Source: Hyphomicrobiales bacterium (GTDB lineage Bacteria > Pseudomonadota > Alphaproteobacteria > Rhizobiales > Rhizobiaceae). From it: a stretch of 64,000 nucleotides of DNA. The notes under the pieces were generated by a model. The model saw nothing but the letters and a program-made list of their open reading frames with translations, made no database searches and was not told the DNA's origin. Where the stretch lies: positions 124,001 through 188,000 of the forward strand of contig UBTF01000003.1 in the NCBI GenBank assembly GCA_900468285.1, in the 5' to 3' direction. Shown piece after piece: positions 52,374-61,580 of the stretch. The position numbers and the translations under genes are program-made. Every line of letters starts with the position of its first letter. Positions within the stretch are counted from its first letter, which is position 1.

Positions 52374-53042
52374 CTAGTGGGCGACGAAGATTAGGCTTGC
52401 ATCGCTAACTATAGACACATGCTGATAGGCTGATTTGCCCGCTTCCAAGCTGTCTTGCTGAAGAATGGCGTTTACGATTTCCTCGTGCTCCTCATAAGAC
52501 TTGCGGAGTCGACCCTGCAGGCGGAATTGAGCGCGGCGGAAGGGGGCGAGCCGCGCGCGGGTCTGCATCACCATCTCCGCGATGTGGTCGTTGTGTGCGC
52601 CACGATAGAGACGGTTGTGGAATTCAGTATTGTAAGCGGCATAGTCCTCCTCGGCAGCTGCGGCAACGAGGCCTTGTGACTGGCGATGCTCGGTTTCCAG
52701 AGCGTGCCGTTCGTCAGCGGTCATTCTCTCCGCGCAAAGCCGGGCGCAAATTGCCTCCAGTTCGGCCATCGCCTCGAACATGGAGTGAAGATAGGCGCCT
52801 GTCACATTCGTCACGACAGCGCTGCGGTTTGGTTCGCGTTCCACCAGCCCCATCGCACCCAGCTCTCTTAGCGCCTCGCGCACAGGAGTTCTTGATACTT
52901 CAAAACGTGCTGCCAGCGAGCCTTCGTCCAGTTTCGTACCTGGCGGCATCTTGCCCGTAACGATCATGTCAGCAATCGAGCGCGTCATCTGCTCCACGGT
53001 TGTTCCGGTCCGAATGACCTCTCTGCGTCTGACCTGTTTCAC
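52374..53042 (-). CDS. GntR-family regulator (FadR/FCD subgroup)
   Basis: This 222-residue protein has an N-terminal winged helix (GTKLDEGSLAARFEVSRTPVREALRELGAMGLVERE). An all-helical FCD effector domain follows, with metal-type residues in YNTEFHNRLYRGAHNDHIAEM and YEEHEEIVNAI. It is divergent from the BMP-transporter/biuret operon and probably represses it until a pathway compound binds. Its end lies about 40 bp from the IS6 remnant. Confidence 0.88.
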   Translation of the reverse strand: MKQVRRREVIRTGTTVEQMTRSIADMIVTGKMPPGTKLDEGSLAARFEVSRTPVREALRELGAMGLVEREPNRSAVVTNVTGAYLHSMFEAMAELEAICARLCAERMTADERHALETEHRQSQGLVAAAAEEDYAAYNTEFHNRLYRGAHNDHIAEMVMQTRARLAPFRRAQFRLQGRLRKSYEEHEEIVNAILQQDSLEAGKSAYQHVSIVSDASLIFVAH

Positions 53043-53227
53043 GAATTCCGCCTGCTTTCCCTCATGGCATACAGATGACGCCCGCGACCTGCGATGTCAA
53101 ATCCGGTGCGGGCGTATGTGAAGTTGCATGCAAAAACCACACCATCCGGCTTTGCCATACACAGCTGGAAAAGCTTACTGCCTGAAGGCTGTGACGCACA
53201 TTTATTCATCTTCAGGCATGCTTAATC

Positions 53228-53314
53228 TGTATGCACTTTTCATCTTCGCTGCAATACGAAGAAATATATCGATATATTTCAGTGCCTTGGAATCTGGCAT
53301 GCACATTGCATACA
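53228..53314. promoter_or_regulatory. Candidate control region of the biuret operon
   Basis: TGTATGCA at 53228-53235 and its inverse TGCATACA at 53307-53314 flank a perfect 20-bp palindrome, GAAATATATC/GATATATTTC, at 53261-53280. A related GGCATACA lies at 53066-53073 near the GntR start. The symmetry and the position between the divergent GntR gene and the operon suggest regulator sites. Confidence 0.55.
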
Positions 53315-53357
53315 CTTTGATGCGTACAAACTCGCCGTAGCCCCAGGGAGCATCTCG

Positions 53358-54485
53358 ATGACCAAATTCCTGCCTATCAATCGCCGCCATTTCCTTCAGA
53401 CATCGGTTGCCGGCGCTGTCGCCGGTCTGGCTCCGGGCTTTCTTGGTGCCAAGGCCTCAGCACAAACCGCGCTCACGGTCGGCTTTATTTATGTCGGCCC
53501 AAAAGATGACTATGGCTATAATCAAGCCCATGCCGAAGGTGCTGCCATCATCAGGGCGATGCCGGGCATCACCCTGATTGAGGAAGAGAATGTTCCAGAG
53601 ACCGTCGACGTTCAAAAGACCATGGAGTCGATGATCAATCTCGACGGTGCCACGCTCCTCTTCCCGACGTCCTTCGGTTATTTCGACCCACATATGCTGG
53701 CCATGGCCGCCAAATATCCCGATGTCCAGTTTCGCCATTGCGGCGGTCTGTGGCAGGAGGGAAAGCACCCGAAAAACACCGGATCCTATTTCGGCTATAT
53801 CAGCCAGGGACAATATCTGAACGGTGTTGCTGCCGGTCACGCCACCAAAAGCAAGAAGATCGGCTTCGTTGCGGCAAAGCCAATCCCGCAGGTGGTCCAG
53901 AATATCAACTCCTTTCTTATGGGCGCACGCTCCGTTGATCCAGCGATTACCTGCCAGGTGATTTTCACAGGCGAATGGTCGTTGGCCGTGAAGGAGGCAG
54001 AAGCCACCAATGCTTTGGTGGACCAGGGTGCAGATGTGATCACCTGCCACGTGGATAGCCCGAAAGTCGTCGTTGAAACGGCAGCCGGTCGAGGCGCCTT
54101 TGTTTGCGGGTATCATGCAAACCAAAGTCCGCTCGCTCCCGAAAAATATCTGACGGGTGCGGAATGGAACTGGGGCAATGTCTACAGCAAATTCGTCAAG
54201 CAGGCGCAGGACGGCGAGCCGCTCGGCAACTTCGTGCGGGGCGGTATCAAGGACGGCTTTGTCAAGATGAGCCCGCTAGGTCCCGGCGTGTCCGAGAAAG
54301 CGCGCACGCAATTTGAAGCGACGCTCGCCGAGATCAAGACCGGCAAGTTCTCCGTCTTCAAGGGGCCGCTTAAGGACAACAAGGGCAACGAGGTTGTCGG
54401 TGCTGGAAAAGCCTATGCCGAAGATGCCATCGAACTGGAAAGCATGGCTTACCTCGTCGAGGGCGTTATCGGCTCCACCTCCTGA
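53358..54485 (+). CDS. BMP-family ABC substrate-binding protein
   Basis: This 375-residue protein belongs to the BMP/Med (PnrA-like) family. It has a twin-arginine leader (INRRHFLQTSVAGAVAGLAPG) ending about residue 36. The mature part starts LTVGFIYVGPKDDYGYNQAH and contains LLFPTSFGYFDPHMLAMA and GADVITCHVDSPKVVVE. These proteins bind nucleosides or other nitrogen heterocycles. Here the neighbours suggest cyanuric acid, biuret or a related amide. Two permeases follow, and the ATPase is encoded at 59362-60912. Confidence 0.88.
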   Translation: MTKFLPINRRHFLQTSVAGAVAGLAPGFLGAKASAQTALTVGFIYVGPKDDYGYNQAHAEGAAIIRAMPGITLIEEENVPETVDVQKTMESMINLDGATLLFPTSFGYFDPHMLAMAAKYPDVQFRHCGGLWQEGKHPKNTGSYFGYISQGQYLNGVAAGHATKSKKIGFVAAKPIPQVVQNINSFLMGARSVDPAITCQVIFTGEWSLAVKEAEATNALVDQGADVITCHVDSPKVVVETAAGRGAFVCGYHANQSPLAPEKYLTGAEWNWGNVYSKFVKQAQDGEPLGNFVRGGIKDGFVKMSPLGPGVSEKARTQFEATLAEIKTGKFSVFKGPLKDNKGNEVVGAGKAYAEDAIELESMAYLVEGVIGSTS

Positions 54486-54508
54486 TTGGCACGAGCGGGG
54501 AAAGCACC

Positions 54509-55636
54509 ATGACCTCACGGGCAAACAACCGGGCCTTGGCCATTGCGTCTGACCATCCCTCCGCGCTGCGGCCACTTCTCGCGTGGTTGGCGAGGCGTGC
54601 CGAGCCCGTGGCGATCACGGTCGGCGCGGTGGCCGTGGGGCTGGCGTTTTTCTCGCTGTTCATTCTCGCAGTGGGCAAATCACCGCTCATGCTGTTTCAG
54701 CTGATGTATACCGGCGGCTTCGGCAGTTGGTTTTCGGTTCAAAACAGCCTCAGTCGCGCGGCACCTCTGCTTTTGACAGCGCTGTGTGTCGCCCTGCCTG
54801 CGCGGCTCGGCCTGATCATCATCGGTGGTGAAGGTGCCGTCGTTCTGGGCGGCGTGGCAGCTGCGGCGGCGGCTTTGCCACTTGTCGGCACCGCATCGCC
54901 GCCCGTTGTCATTGCGGCCATGGCGTTAGCGTCCATGGCGATGGGTGGCCTCTGGATCGGCTTTGCGGGCTTTCTGCGTCACTACAGAGGCGTGAACGAA
55001 ACGATTTCCTCGCTGCTTCTGGCCTATATCGCCATCGCACTGATGAATCAGCTTGTTGAAGGGCCGTTGCGCGACCCCGCAAGTCTCAACAAGCCTTCGA
55101 CTGCACCGCTGCCTGCCGAATACATGATGGGAGACATTCCCGGCATGGATGTTCACTGGGGACTCGTCATCGGCATCGTCGCCTGCATCGTCTCATGGGT
55201 TCTCATCGAGGTGACAAGCGTCGGCTTTGCGGCACGCATCGCTGGCGGCAATGTGCGTGCTGCGCAAATTCAGGGGCTGCCGGTCGGCAAACTGATCTTC
55301 GGTTTCACGGCACTGGCAGGCTCTTTTGCAGGTCTTGCAGGCATGATCGAGGTAGCAGCGGTGCAAGGCAGCGCCAATGCGACAATTGCCGCCGGTTATG
55401 GCTACACCGGCATCCTTGTCGCCTTTCTGGGCCGCCACAATCCGCTGGCCATCATACCGGTTGCGATCCTATTGGGCGGCCTCGATGCCTCTGGCGGCCT
55501 GATCCAACGGCGCATGGGCCTGCCGGATGCCACCGTTCTGGTGCTTCAGGGGACGCTCTTCGTCGTCATCCTGTTCTGCGAGATGTTTTACGGCCGCTTC
55601 AAGGTCTTCAATCCCGATCTGTGGAAAAGGAGCTGA
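54509..55636 (+). CDS. BMP-type ABC permease, first (BPD_transp_2)
   Basis: This 375-residue inner-membrane protein has about nine or ten helices. BPD_transp_2 markers are SRAAPLLLTALCVALPARLGLIIIGGEGAVVLGG, GVNETISSLLLAYIAIALMN and GLAGMIEVAAVQGSANATI followed by GYGYTGILVAFLGRHNPL. It precedes its partner permease by 2 bp. Together with that partner it forms the channel for the ligand of the BMP protein. Confidence 0.9.
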   Translation: MTSRANNRALAIASDHPSALRPLLAWLARRAEPVAITVGAVAVGLAFFSLFILAVGKSPLMLFQLMYTGGFGSWFSVQNSLSRAAPLLLTALCVALPARLGLIIIGGEGAVVLGGVAAAAAALPLVGTASPPVVIAAMALASMAMGGLWIGFAGFLRHYRGVNETISSLLLAYIAIALMNQLVEGPLRDPASLNKPSTAPLPAEYMMGDIPGMDVHWGLVIGIVACIVSWVLIEVTSVGFAARIAGGNVRAAQIQGLPVGKLIFGFTALAGSFAGLAGMIEVAAVQGSANATIAAGYGYTGILVAFLGRHNPLAIIPVAILLGGLDASGGLIQRRMGLPDATVLVLQGTLFVVILFCEMFYGRFKVFNPDLWKRS

Positions 55637-55638
55637 CG

Positions 55639-56565
55639 ATGGACGACACCGGTATCGGCATATGGGGTGTACCCCTGGCGATCCTTGCGGGCGCAATCCG
55701 GGTTTCGACGCCCTTCATCTTCGTCAGCCTTGGTGAGACAATCACCGAACGATCCGGCCGCATCAATCTCGGGCTGGAGGGCACGCTCGTCTTCAGCGCC
55801 ATGACCGCCTATGGCGTGGCTGTCATGACCGGATCGGCGTGGCTCGGCGTTCTCGCCGCCATGGCCGCTGGTGCAGTTTTTGGTCTGCTGCACGGCTGGA
55901 TCTGCAAGTTTCCGAAGGTTAACGATATCGCAATTGGCATTGCAATGATGCAATTCGGGCTCGGCCTGGCCTTCTTTCTCGGTAAGTCCTTTATCCAGCC
56001 GGTTGCACCGAAGCTGCCTTCGATCCCGCTTGGCGGCTGGTCGTCGCTCGGTCAGGTACAGGCGGCTCTCAATATCAACGTCCTGTTCTTCGTCGGCGCA
56101 GCACTTGCCCTCTTCCTCCATTGGGCTTTCAAGAACACGAAGACCGGCCTCATCCTGCGCGTTGTCGGCGATAGTACCGATGCGGCCCGCGCCATGGGTA
56201 TCAACCCGGATCACGTGCGGCTGCTGGCAACGGCAGCGGGTGGCGCATTCGCTGCCATTGGCGGCGCCTATCTGTCGCTGTTTTACCCCGGCTCGTGGAA
56301 CGAAGGCATTTCGTCCGGTCAGGGCCTCATGGCCGTCGCGCTGGTCATTTTCGCCCGCTGGAACCCCATCGGCTGTTTCCTTGCTTCCCTTCTCTTCGGC
56401 GGCGCGGGTGCGCTGGGCCCCGCGCTGCAATCGGTGGGCGTCACCCAGGGCTATTACCTGTTTTACGCCGCACCTTACGTGCTGACGCTTGCCATTCTGA
56501 TCGCCACATCCTCGCCCGTACGGTCCATGGCCGGGGCGCCGGGTGCGTTATCGCTGACAAAATAA
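55639..56565 (+). CDS. BMP-type ABC permease, second (BPD_transp_2)
   Basis: This 308-residue permease has TPFIFVSLGETITERSGRIN, LGLEGTLVFSAMTAYGVA, PKVNDIAIGIAMMQFGLGLA and EGISSGQGLMAVALVIFARWNP, matching the RbsC/BmpC-like class. The ATG at 55639 follows AAAAGGAGCTGACG. The formamidase gene follows 11 bp later in the same transcript. Confidence 0.9.
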   Translation: MDDTGIGIWGVPLAILAGAIRVSTPFIFVSLGETITERSGRINLGLEGTLVFSAMTAYGVAVMTGSAWLGVLAAMAAGAVFGLLHGWICKFPKVNDIAIGIAMMQFGLGLAFFLGKSFIQPVAPKLPSIPLGGWSSLGQVQAALNINVLFFVGAALALFLHWAFKNTKTGLILRVVGDSTDAARAMGINPDHVRLLATAAGGAFAAIGGAYLSLFYPGSWNEGISSGQGLMAVALVIFARWNPIGCFLASLLFGGAGALGPALQSVGVTQGYYLFYAAPYVLTLAILIATSSPVRSMAGAPGALSLTK

Positions 56566-56576
56566 GGAAGACGAAT

Positions 56577-57593
56577 ATGAACGGTCTTGGTGGCCTCAAC
56601 AAATCCGACCATGGTGTCGGCATCGGCCTTGTCCAGCTGCAACTGCCCGTCACGGTGACCAAGGCGGATCTTGCCGCCCAAACACAGGTCATTGTCGATC
56701 TCGTGGCCAAAGCGCGGCGCAACCAGCCGGGCATGGACCTCGTCGTGTTTCCGGAATACGCCCTGCATGGCCTGTCGATGGATATCAATCCCGACATCAT
56801 GTGCACGCTGGATGGCCCGGAAGTCGCAGCCTTCCAACAGGCGTGCCGCGACAATGCGATCTGGGGCTGTTTTTCCATCATGGAGCTGAACCCCGATGGC
56901 ATGCCCTACAATTCCGGCATCGTCATCGATGATAGCGGCGAGCTGAAACTCTATTATCGCAAGATGCACCCCTGGGTGCCGGTCGAGCCATGGGAGCCGG
57001 GCGATCTCGGTATTCCTGTCATCGACGGGCCGAAGGGTGCCAAGCTGGCGCTCATCATCTGCCACGACGGCATGTTCCCGGAAATGGCCCGGGAGTGTGC
57101 CTATAAGGGTGCGGAAATCATGATCCGCACGGCAGGCTACACGGCACCGATCCGTGAGAGCTGGCGCTTTACCAACCAGTCCAACGCCTTCTGCAATCTG
57201 ATGGTCACAGCCAATGTCTGCATGTGCGGCACCGATGGCACTTTCGACTCCATGGGTGAAGGCATGATCTGCAATTTCGACGGCTCTATCATCGCCCATG
57301 GCACCTCCGGTCGCGTCAACGAGATCATTACCGCGGAGGTCCGGCCCGACCTCGTGCGCGAGGCGCGGCTTGGCTGGGGCGTGGAAAACAACATCTACCA
57401 GTTCGGCCATCGCGGATATGTGGCCGTGGCGGGCGGCGCGCAGGATGCGCCCTATACCTACATGCACGACCTCATCGCCGGGCAATATCGCCTCCCCTAC
57501 GAAGATGCCGTGAAGGTGACGGATGGCACCTCCTGCGGCTTTGAAAAGCCCACGAGGCTTTACGGTAAAACCTCAAAACCGGCTGACAAATAG
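56577..57593 (+). CDS. amiF: Formamidase (nitrilase superfamily)
   Basis: This 338-residue nitrilase-fold enzyme hydrolyses formamide to formate and ammonia. The triad is Glu60 ([10 protein letters not shown]), Lys129 (YYRKMHPW) and Cys162 ([10 protein letters not shown]). The 33-residue Lys-Cys spacing matches my recollection of Helicobacter AmiF. Other shared blocks are [22 protein letters not shown] and [17 protein letters not shown]. The ATG at 56577 has AAGGAAGACG ahead. Its place between the importer and biuret hydrolase suggests a role in amide-nitrogen salvage. Activity on another small amide is possible. Confidence 0.92.
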   Translation: MNGLGGLNKSDHGVGIGLVQLQLPVTVTKADLAAQTQVIVDLVAKARRNQPGMDLVVFPEYALHGLSMDINPDIMCTLDGPEVAAFQQACRDNAIWGCFSIMELNPDGMPYNSGIVIDDSGELKLYYRKMHPWVPVEPWEPGDLGIPVIDGPKGAKLALIICHDGMFPEMARECAYKGAEIMIRTAGYTAPIRESWRFTNQSNAFCNLMVTANVCMCGTDGTFDSMGEGMICNFDGSIIAHGTSGRVNEIITAEVRPDLVREARLGWGVENNIYQFGHRGYVAVAGGAQDAPYTYMHDLIAGQYRLPYEDAVKVTDGTSCGFEKPTRLYGKTSKPADK

Positions 57594-57603
57594 GAGAGAC
57601 ACC

Positions 57604-58305
57604 ATGGATGCGAAGGTTGAAACCGCAGGGCATTATATCGCTGCTGATCCCTATTCTTGGCCCTATAACGGCGCCTTGAGACCGGACAATACCGCGCTTG
57701 TCATCATCGACATGCAGACCGACTTTTGCGGCAAGGGCGGTTATGTCGATCACATGGGCTATGATCTGGCCATGGTGCAGGCCCCTATCCAGCCGATCAA
57801 GTCGGTGCTCGCCGCCATGAGGGCCAAGGGCTATCACATCATCCACACCCGCGAGGGGCACCGGCCTGACCTCGCCGACCTTCCAGCCAACAAGCGCTGG
57901 CGCTCGCAGCGCATCGGTGCTGGCATTGGTGATGCCGGTCCCTGTGGGCGCATTCTCACGCGTGGCGAACCGGGCTGGGATATCATTCCGGAACTCTACC
58001 CGGTCGATGGTGAGACGATCATCGACAAGCCCGGCAAGGGTTCCTTCTGCGCGACGGATCTTGAACTGATCTTGCACCAGAAGCGCATCGAAAACCTTAT
58101 TCTCACCGGCATCACGACTGATGTTTGCGTCTCCACCACCATGCGCGAGGCGAATGATCGCGGCTTTGAATGCCTGCTGCTGGAGGATTGCTGCGGCGCG
58201 ACCGATTACGGCAACCATCTGGCAGCCATCAAGATGGTGAAGATGCAAGGCGGTGTCTTTGGCGCGGTCTCCAATTCCCGGACGCTGGTGGAGGCACTTC
58301 CCTGA
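57604..58305 (+). CDS. biuH: Biuret hydrolase (isochorismatase-like cysteine hydrolase)
   Basis: This 233-residue enzyme converts biuret to allophanate and ammonia. Asp36 (VIIDMQTDF), Lys142 ([10 protein letters not shown]) and Cys175 ([17 protein letters not shown]) fall at the positions I recall for the Rhizobium leguminosarum BiuH triad. The N-terminal [16 protein letters not shown] and the [18 protein letters not shown] insert fit the same enzyme. The ATG at 57604 follows AGGAGAGACACC. The next gene starts within its stop (TGATG). The cytoplasmic product feeds allophanate hydrolase at 61926. Confidence 0.95.
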   Translation: MDAKVETAGHYIAADPYSWPYNGALRPDNTALVIIDMQTDFCGKGGYVDHMGYDLAMVQAPIQPIKSVLAAMRAKGYHIIHTREGHRPDLADLPANKRWRSQRIGAGIGDAGPCGRILTRGEPGWDIIPELYPVDGETIIDKPGKGSFCATDLELILHQKRIENLILTGITTDVCVSTTMREANDRGFECLLLEDCCGATDYGNHLAAIKMVKMQGGVFGAVSNSRTLVEALP

Positions 58306-59360
58306 TGCCGTCCATGCGTGCCCATGTCTATCGCGTTGCCGTAGACGGACCCAATGACGTCTCCGGTGTCGAAGCCCTGATTGCACAGGGCCTCGATCCG
58401 AGAACCATCGTTGCGGTCCTTGGCAAGACCGAAGGCAATGGCTGCGTCAATGATTTCAGCCGTGGTTATGCCAGCCAGAGTTTCGAAGCGCTTTTTCGCC
58501 GCTACGGGATCGAAGGCGTAACAACCGTCATGTCGGGCGGCACGGAAGGCGCGCTATCGCCGCACTGGGCGATTTTCACCCGCGAGGCGGTCAACGCCTC
58601 GGGCGAGCGGGCGCTTGCCATCGGCACATCGCGCACACCGCACCTTCCCTTCCACCTTCTTGGTCGACGCGAACAGGTCATGATGGTGGCAGAGGGCGTG
58701 CGCGCGGCCATGCGCGATGCCGGTATCGATAATATCGCAGACGTTCATTTCGTTCAGATCAAATGCCCACTGCTGACACTTCGTCGCATTGAAGAGGCGC
58801 AAGAAGCCGGAGAGACGGTCGCAACGCGCGACACCTTGAAATCCATGGGGCTTTCACGCGGAGCCTCGGCGCTGGGTGTTGCCGTCGCATTGGGCGAGAT
58901 CGAAGCCAGCGACGTAGCCGACGCGGATATCGCCACGCGGCAAGACCTGTTTTCCGGTTGCGCCTCCACCTCGGCTGGCGTCGAACTGACGGATCACGAA
59001 ATCATTGTGCTCGGCATGGCAGACGGATGGTCCGGGCCCTTCGTCATAGACCATGCGATCATGCAAAGCGCCATCGATACCGCTTCGGTGCAGGCGGCAC
59101 GCGCCCGTTTGCCTGAAAGGGCGAGGATTGCCGCAGTCCTTGCCAAGGCAGAGCCTGATCCTTCCGGGAAGGTCGGCGGCAAACGCCACACCATGCTGGA
59201 CGATTCCGATATTTCCGGCACCCGGCATGCGCGCGCCTTCGTCGGTGGCGTACTGGCAGGCGTCTTCGGCATGACCGACCTCTATGTATCCGGCGGTGCC
59301 GAACATCAGGGGCCACCCGGCGGCGGGCCTGTCGCCATCATCGTTGAAAAGGAGAGTTGA
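58305..59360 (+). CDS. atzD: Cyanuric acid amidohydrolase / barbiturase family (AtzD/TrzD-type)
   Basis: This 351-residue ring-opening hydrolase is built of three homologous domains. Each ends in a Ser-containing loop: VMSGGTEGALSPHW, CASTSAGVELTDHEI and VSGGAEHQGPPGGGPVAIIV. Paired lysines lie in GKTEGNG, QIKCPLL and GKRHTMLD. The family opens cyanuric acid to carboxybiuret, or barbiturate in barbiturases. Neighbouring biuret and allophanate hydrolases favour cyanuric acid. The ATG overlaps the biuH stop by one base. Confidence 0.92.
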   Translation: MPSMRAHVYRVAVDGPNDVSGVEALIAQGLDPRTIVAVLGKTEGNGCVNDFSRGYASQSFEALFRRYGIEGVTTVMSGGTEGALSPHWAIFTREAVNASGERALAIGTSRTPHLPFHLLGRREQVMMVAEGVRAAMRDAGIDNIADVHFVQIKCPLLTLRRIEEAQEAGETVATRDTLKSMGLSRGASALGVAVALGEIEASDVADADIATRQDLFSGCASTSAGVELTDHEIIVLGMADGWSGPFVIDHAIMQSAIDTASVQAARARLPERARIAAVLAKAEPDPSGKVGGKRHTMLDDSDISGTRHARAFVGGVLAGVFGMTDLYVSGGAEHQGPPGGGPVAIIVEKES

Positions 59361-59361
59361 G

Positions 59362-60912
59362 TTGAGCGTCATTCGCGATACGCCCCTTCCACAGGCTGGC
59401 CGCGCCATCGGTATCCAGACCCTGGCCATGACGATGCGCTTCGGGAGCTTCACCGCCCTCGATAACGTCTCCATCGACATACCCGCTGGCAGTTTCCATG
59501 CGCTTCTTGGGGAAAACGGCGCGGGCAAGTCGACCTTGGTCAAATGCATCATGGGCTTTTACCACGCCACGTCAGGCTCGCTGTCCGTCAATGGTCGCGA
59601 AGTGTCGGTCGCCTCGCCCAAGGATGCCGCGCTTTATGGGCTTGGCATGGTCTATCAGCATTTCACCCTGGTACCGTCACTGACGGGTGCCGAAAATCTC
59701 GTCATTAGCCGCGCAAAAGTCCCTGCCGTCATCAACTGGGCGAAAGAGCGCCGCGATCTTTCCAATTTCATGGAGCGTATGCCCTTTCGCATTCCGTTGG
59801 ACCGCCCTGTCAGCGAACTTGCCGCTGGTGAAAAGCAGAAGCTCGAAATCGTCAAGCAGCTCTATCTTGGTCGTTCCTTTCTTGTGCTGGACGAGCCGAC
59901 ATCTGTTCTGACACCAGCGGAAGCTGACGAGATGCTGGGTCTCGTGCGCGGAATGACGGAGCGGAGCGAGCTGACAGTTCTGATGATCAGCCACAAATTT
60001 CACGAAGTGACAAAGTTTGCCGATTCCGTCTCCATCCTGCGCCGCGGCAAACTCGTCGGAACCGGAAAAATCGGCGATCTCTCCAAGGCCGACATGGCGA
60101 AGATGATGATAGGCGATGTGAAGCTTGCCGAGCTCGATAGCCGACGCCCGGTGCGTGAGACGGCTGAGCCCGTGCTGAAAGTCGATGGCATTACCGCACC
60201 CGATAGTTCCGGGTTGAAGACCATCGATATCGCTGATCTCACCGTTCGTTCCGGCGAGATCGTCGGCATCGCTGGAATCTCGGGCAATGGGCAAAAGGAA
60301 CTGTCGGAAATTCTTGCCGGGCAGCGACCCGCCACGAGCGGTCGCATCATTGTCAAAGGCGAGACATATGCCGCAACACGCGCTGAAACGCGCAAGAACA
60401 ATGTCCGCTTTATACCGGAGGAGCCGTTGCAGAACGCCTGCGCGCCGAAAATGACGGTGAGCGAAAATCTGGCGTTTCGAAGCTTCGATCTGAAAACCAA
60501 CGGCAAGAACGCCATGTGGCTGAACAGGCGCGACATGCGCAAGAAAGCGACGGCGCTGATTTCCGATTTCAAGGTAAAGGCAGCGTCCTCCTCGTCACCC
60601 ATTGCCGCACTTTCAGGTGGCAACGTCCAGCGAGCGGTTCTGGCACGTGAACTTACAGGGGATGTTGATCTCCTCATCGTTTCCAATCCCTGCTTTGGCC
60701 TCGACTTCTCGGCAGTCGCGGAGATCCGCGCTCGCATCATGAAGACCCGCAATTCCGGCACAGCCGTCTTGCTATTGTCGGAAGACCTGGACGAATTGCT
60801 GGAGATGTCGGATCGCATTCTGGTCATCTCGGAAGGCAGGCTGGTCTACGAGACACCCGCGCTAGGCGCCGATATCGGTGTCATCGGCGCTCATATGGCA
60901 GGACACCACTGA
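59362..60912 (+). CDS. BMP/sugar-type ABC ATPase with two nucleotide-binding domains
   Basis: This 516-residue double ATPase starts at TTG after AAGGAGAG, just past the atzD stop. Domain 1 has ALLGENGAGKSTLVKCIMG, the Q-loop MVYQHFTLVPSLT, a non-standard signature ELAAGEKQKLEIVKQLYL and Walker B FLVLDEPTSVLTPAE. Domain 2 has a degenerate Walker A (GIAGISGNGQKELSEIL), signature LSGGNVQRAVLAREL and a Walker B-like VDLLIVSNPCFGLDF. This asymmetry is normal for the YufO/RbsA class. It completes the importer whose other subunits lie at 53358-56565. Confidence 0.92.
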   Translation: MSVIRDTPLPQAGRAIGIQTLAMTMRFGSFTALDNVSIDIPAGSFHALLGENGAGKSTLVKCIMGFYHATSGSLSVNGREVSVASPKDAALYGLGMVYQHFTLVPSLTGAENLVISRAKVPAVINWAKERRDLSNFMERMPFRIPLDRPVSELAAGEKQKLEIVKQLYLGRSFLVLDEPTSVLTPAEADEMLGLVRGMTERSELTVLMISHKFHEVTKFADSVSILRRGKLVGTGKIGDLSKADMAKMMIGDVKLAELDSRRPVRETAEPVLKVDGITAPDSSGLKTIDIADLTVRSGEIVGIAGISGNGQKELSEILAGQRPATSGRIIVKGETYAATRAETRKNNVRFIPEEPLQNACAPKMTVSENLAFRSFDLKTNGKNAMWLNRRDMRKKATALISDFKVKAASSSSPIAALSGGNVQRAVLARELTGDVDLLIVSNPCFGLDFSAVAEIRARIMKTRNSGTAVLLLSEDLDELLEMSDRILVISEGRLVYETPALGADIGVIGAHMAGHH

Positions 60913-61580
60913 TGGTCGAGATCAAAGCCCAACCCTTTGCTTTTCCAGCGCGGCTTCACGAATTGGCGCTCATCGTGATCGACATGCAGCGCGACTTTGC
61001 AGAGCCCGGAGGCTTCGGGGCGAGCCTTGGCAATGATGTGAGCGGCATCGCCAGAATCATTCCTGACGTCAAGCGTCTGATCGAAGGCTTCCGCACAGCT
61101 GGTCTGCCCGTCATCCACACGATGGAGTGCCATCGGCCCGACCTTTCCGACCTTCCGGCTGCCAAGCGTAATCGTGGCAATCCCTCTCTGAGGATTGGCG
61201 ATCTCGGCCCGCTGGGCCGCGTTTTGATTGCCGGCGAGCCCGGGACCGCGATCCTGCGGGAACTGGCACCCATCGAAGGCGAGGTCGTCATCGAAAAACC
61301 TGGCAAGGGGGCATTTTACGCCACCGGTCTTGGGGACGTGCTGAAAAGCAAGGGCATAACACAGCTCGTTTTTGCCGGAGTGACAACCGAGGTCTGCGTG
61401 CAGACGACAATGCGGGAAGCAAATGACCGTGGTTTCGAGTGCATCCTCGCTGAAGATGCGACGGAAAGCTACTTCCCCGATTTCAAGGCTGCCACGATTG
61501 CGATGATCCGCGCCCAGGGTGCCATTGTCGGCTGGACGACAAAGATAGACGACATTCTGGAGGGGATTTCCCATGGCTGA
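60912..61580 (+). CDS. Second isochorismatase-like cysteine hydrolase (possible triuret or related amide hydrolase)
   Basis: This 222-residue paralogue of BiuH has an equivalent triad: Asp24 (VIDMQRDF), Lys129 (VIEKPGKGAFYATG) and Cys162 ([20 protein letters not shown]). It lacks the BiuH N-terminal extension and has RNRGNPSLRIGDLGPLGR in the variable loop. It therefore probably takes a related substrate such as triuret, carboxybiuret or a ureido acid. The start overlaps the ATPase stop (TGATG), and the end overlaps the cupin gene by 8 bp. The family is certain; the substrate is not. Confidence 0.85.
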   Translation: MVEIKAQPFAFPARLHELALIVIDMQRDFAEPGGFGASLGNDVSGIARIIPDVKRLIEGFRTAGLPVIHTMECHRPDLSDLPAAKRNRGNPSLRIGDLGPLGRVLIAGEPGTAILRELAPIEGEVVIEKPGKGAFYATGLGDVLKSKGITQLVFAGVTTEVCVQTTMREANDRGFECILAEDATESYFPDFKAATIAMIRAQGAIVGWTTKIDDILEGISHG

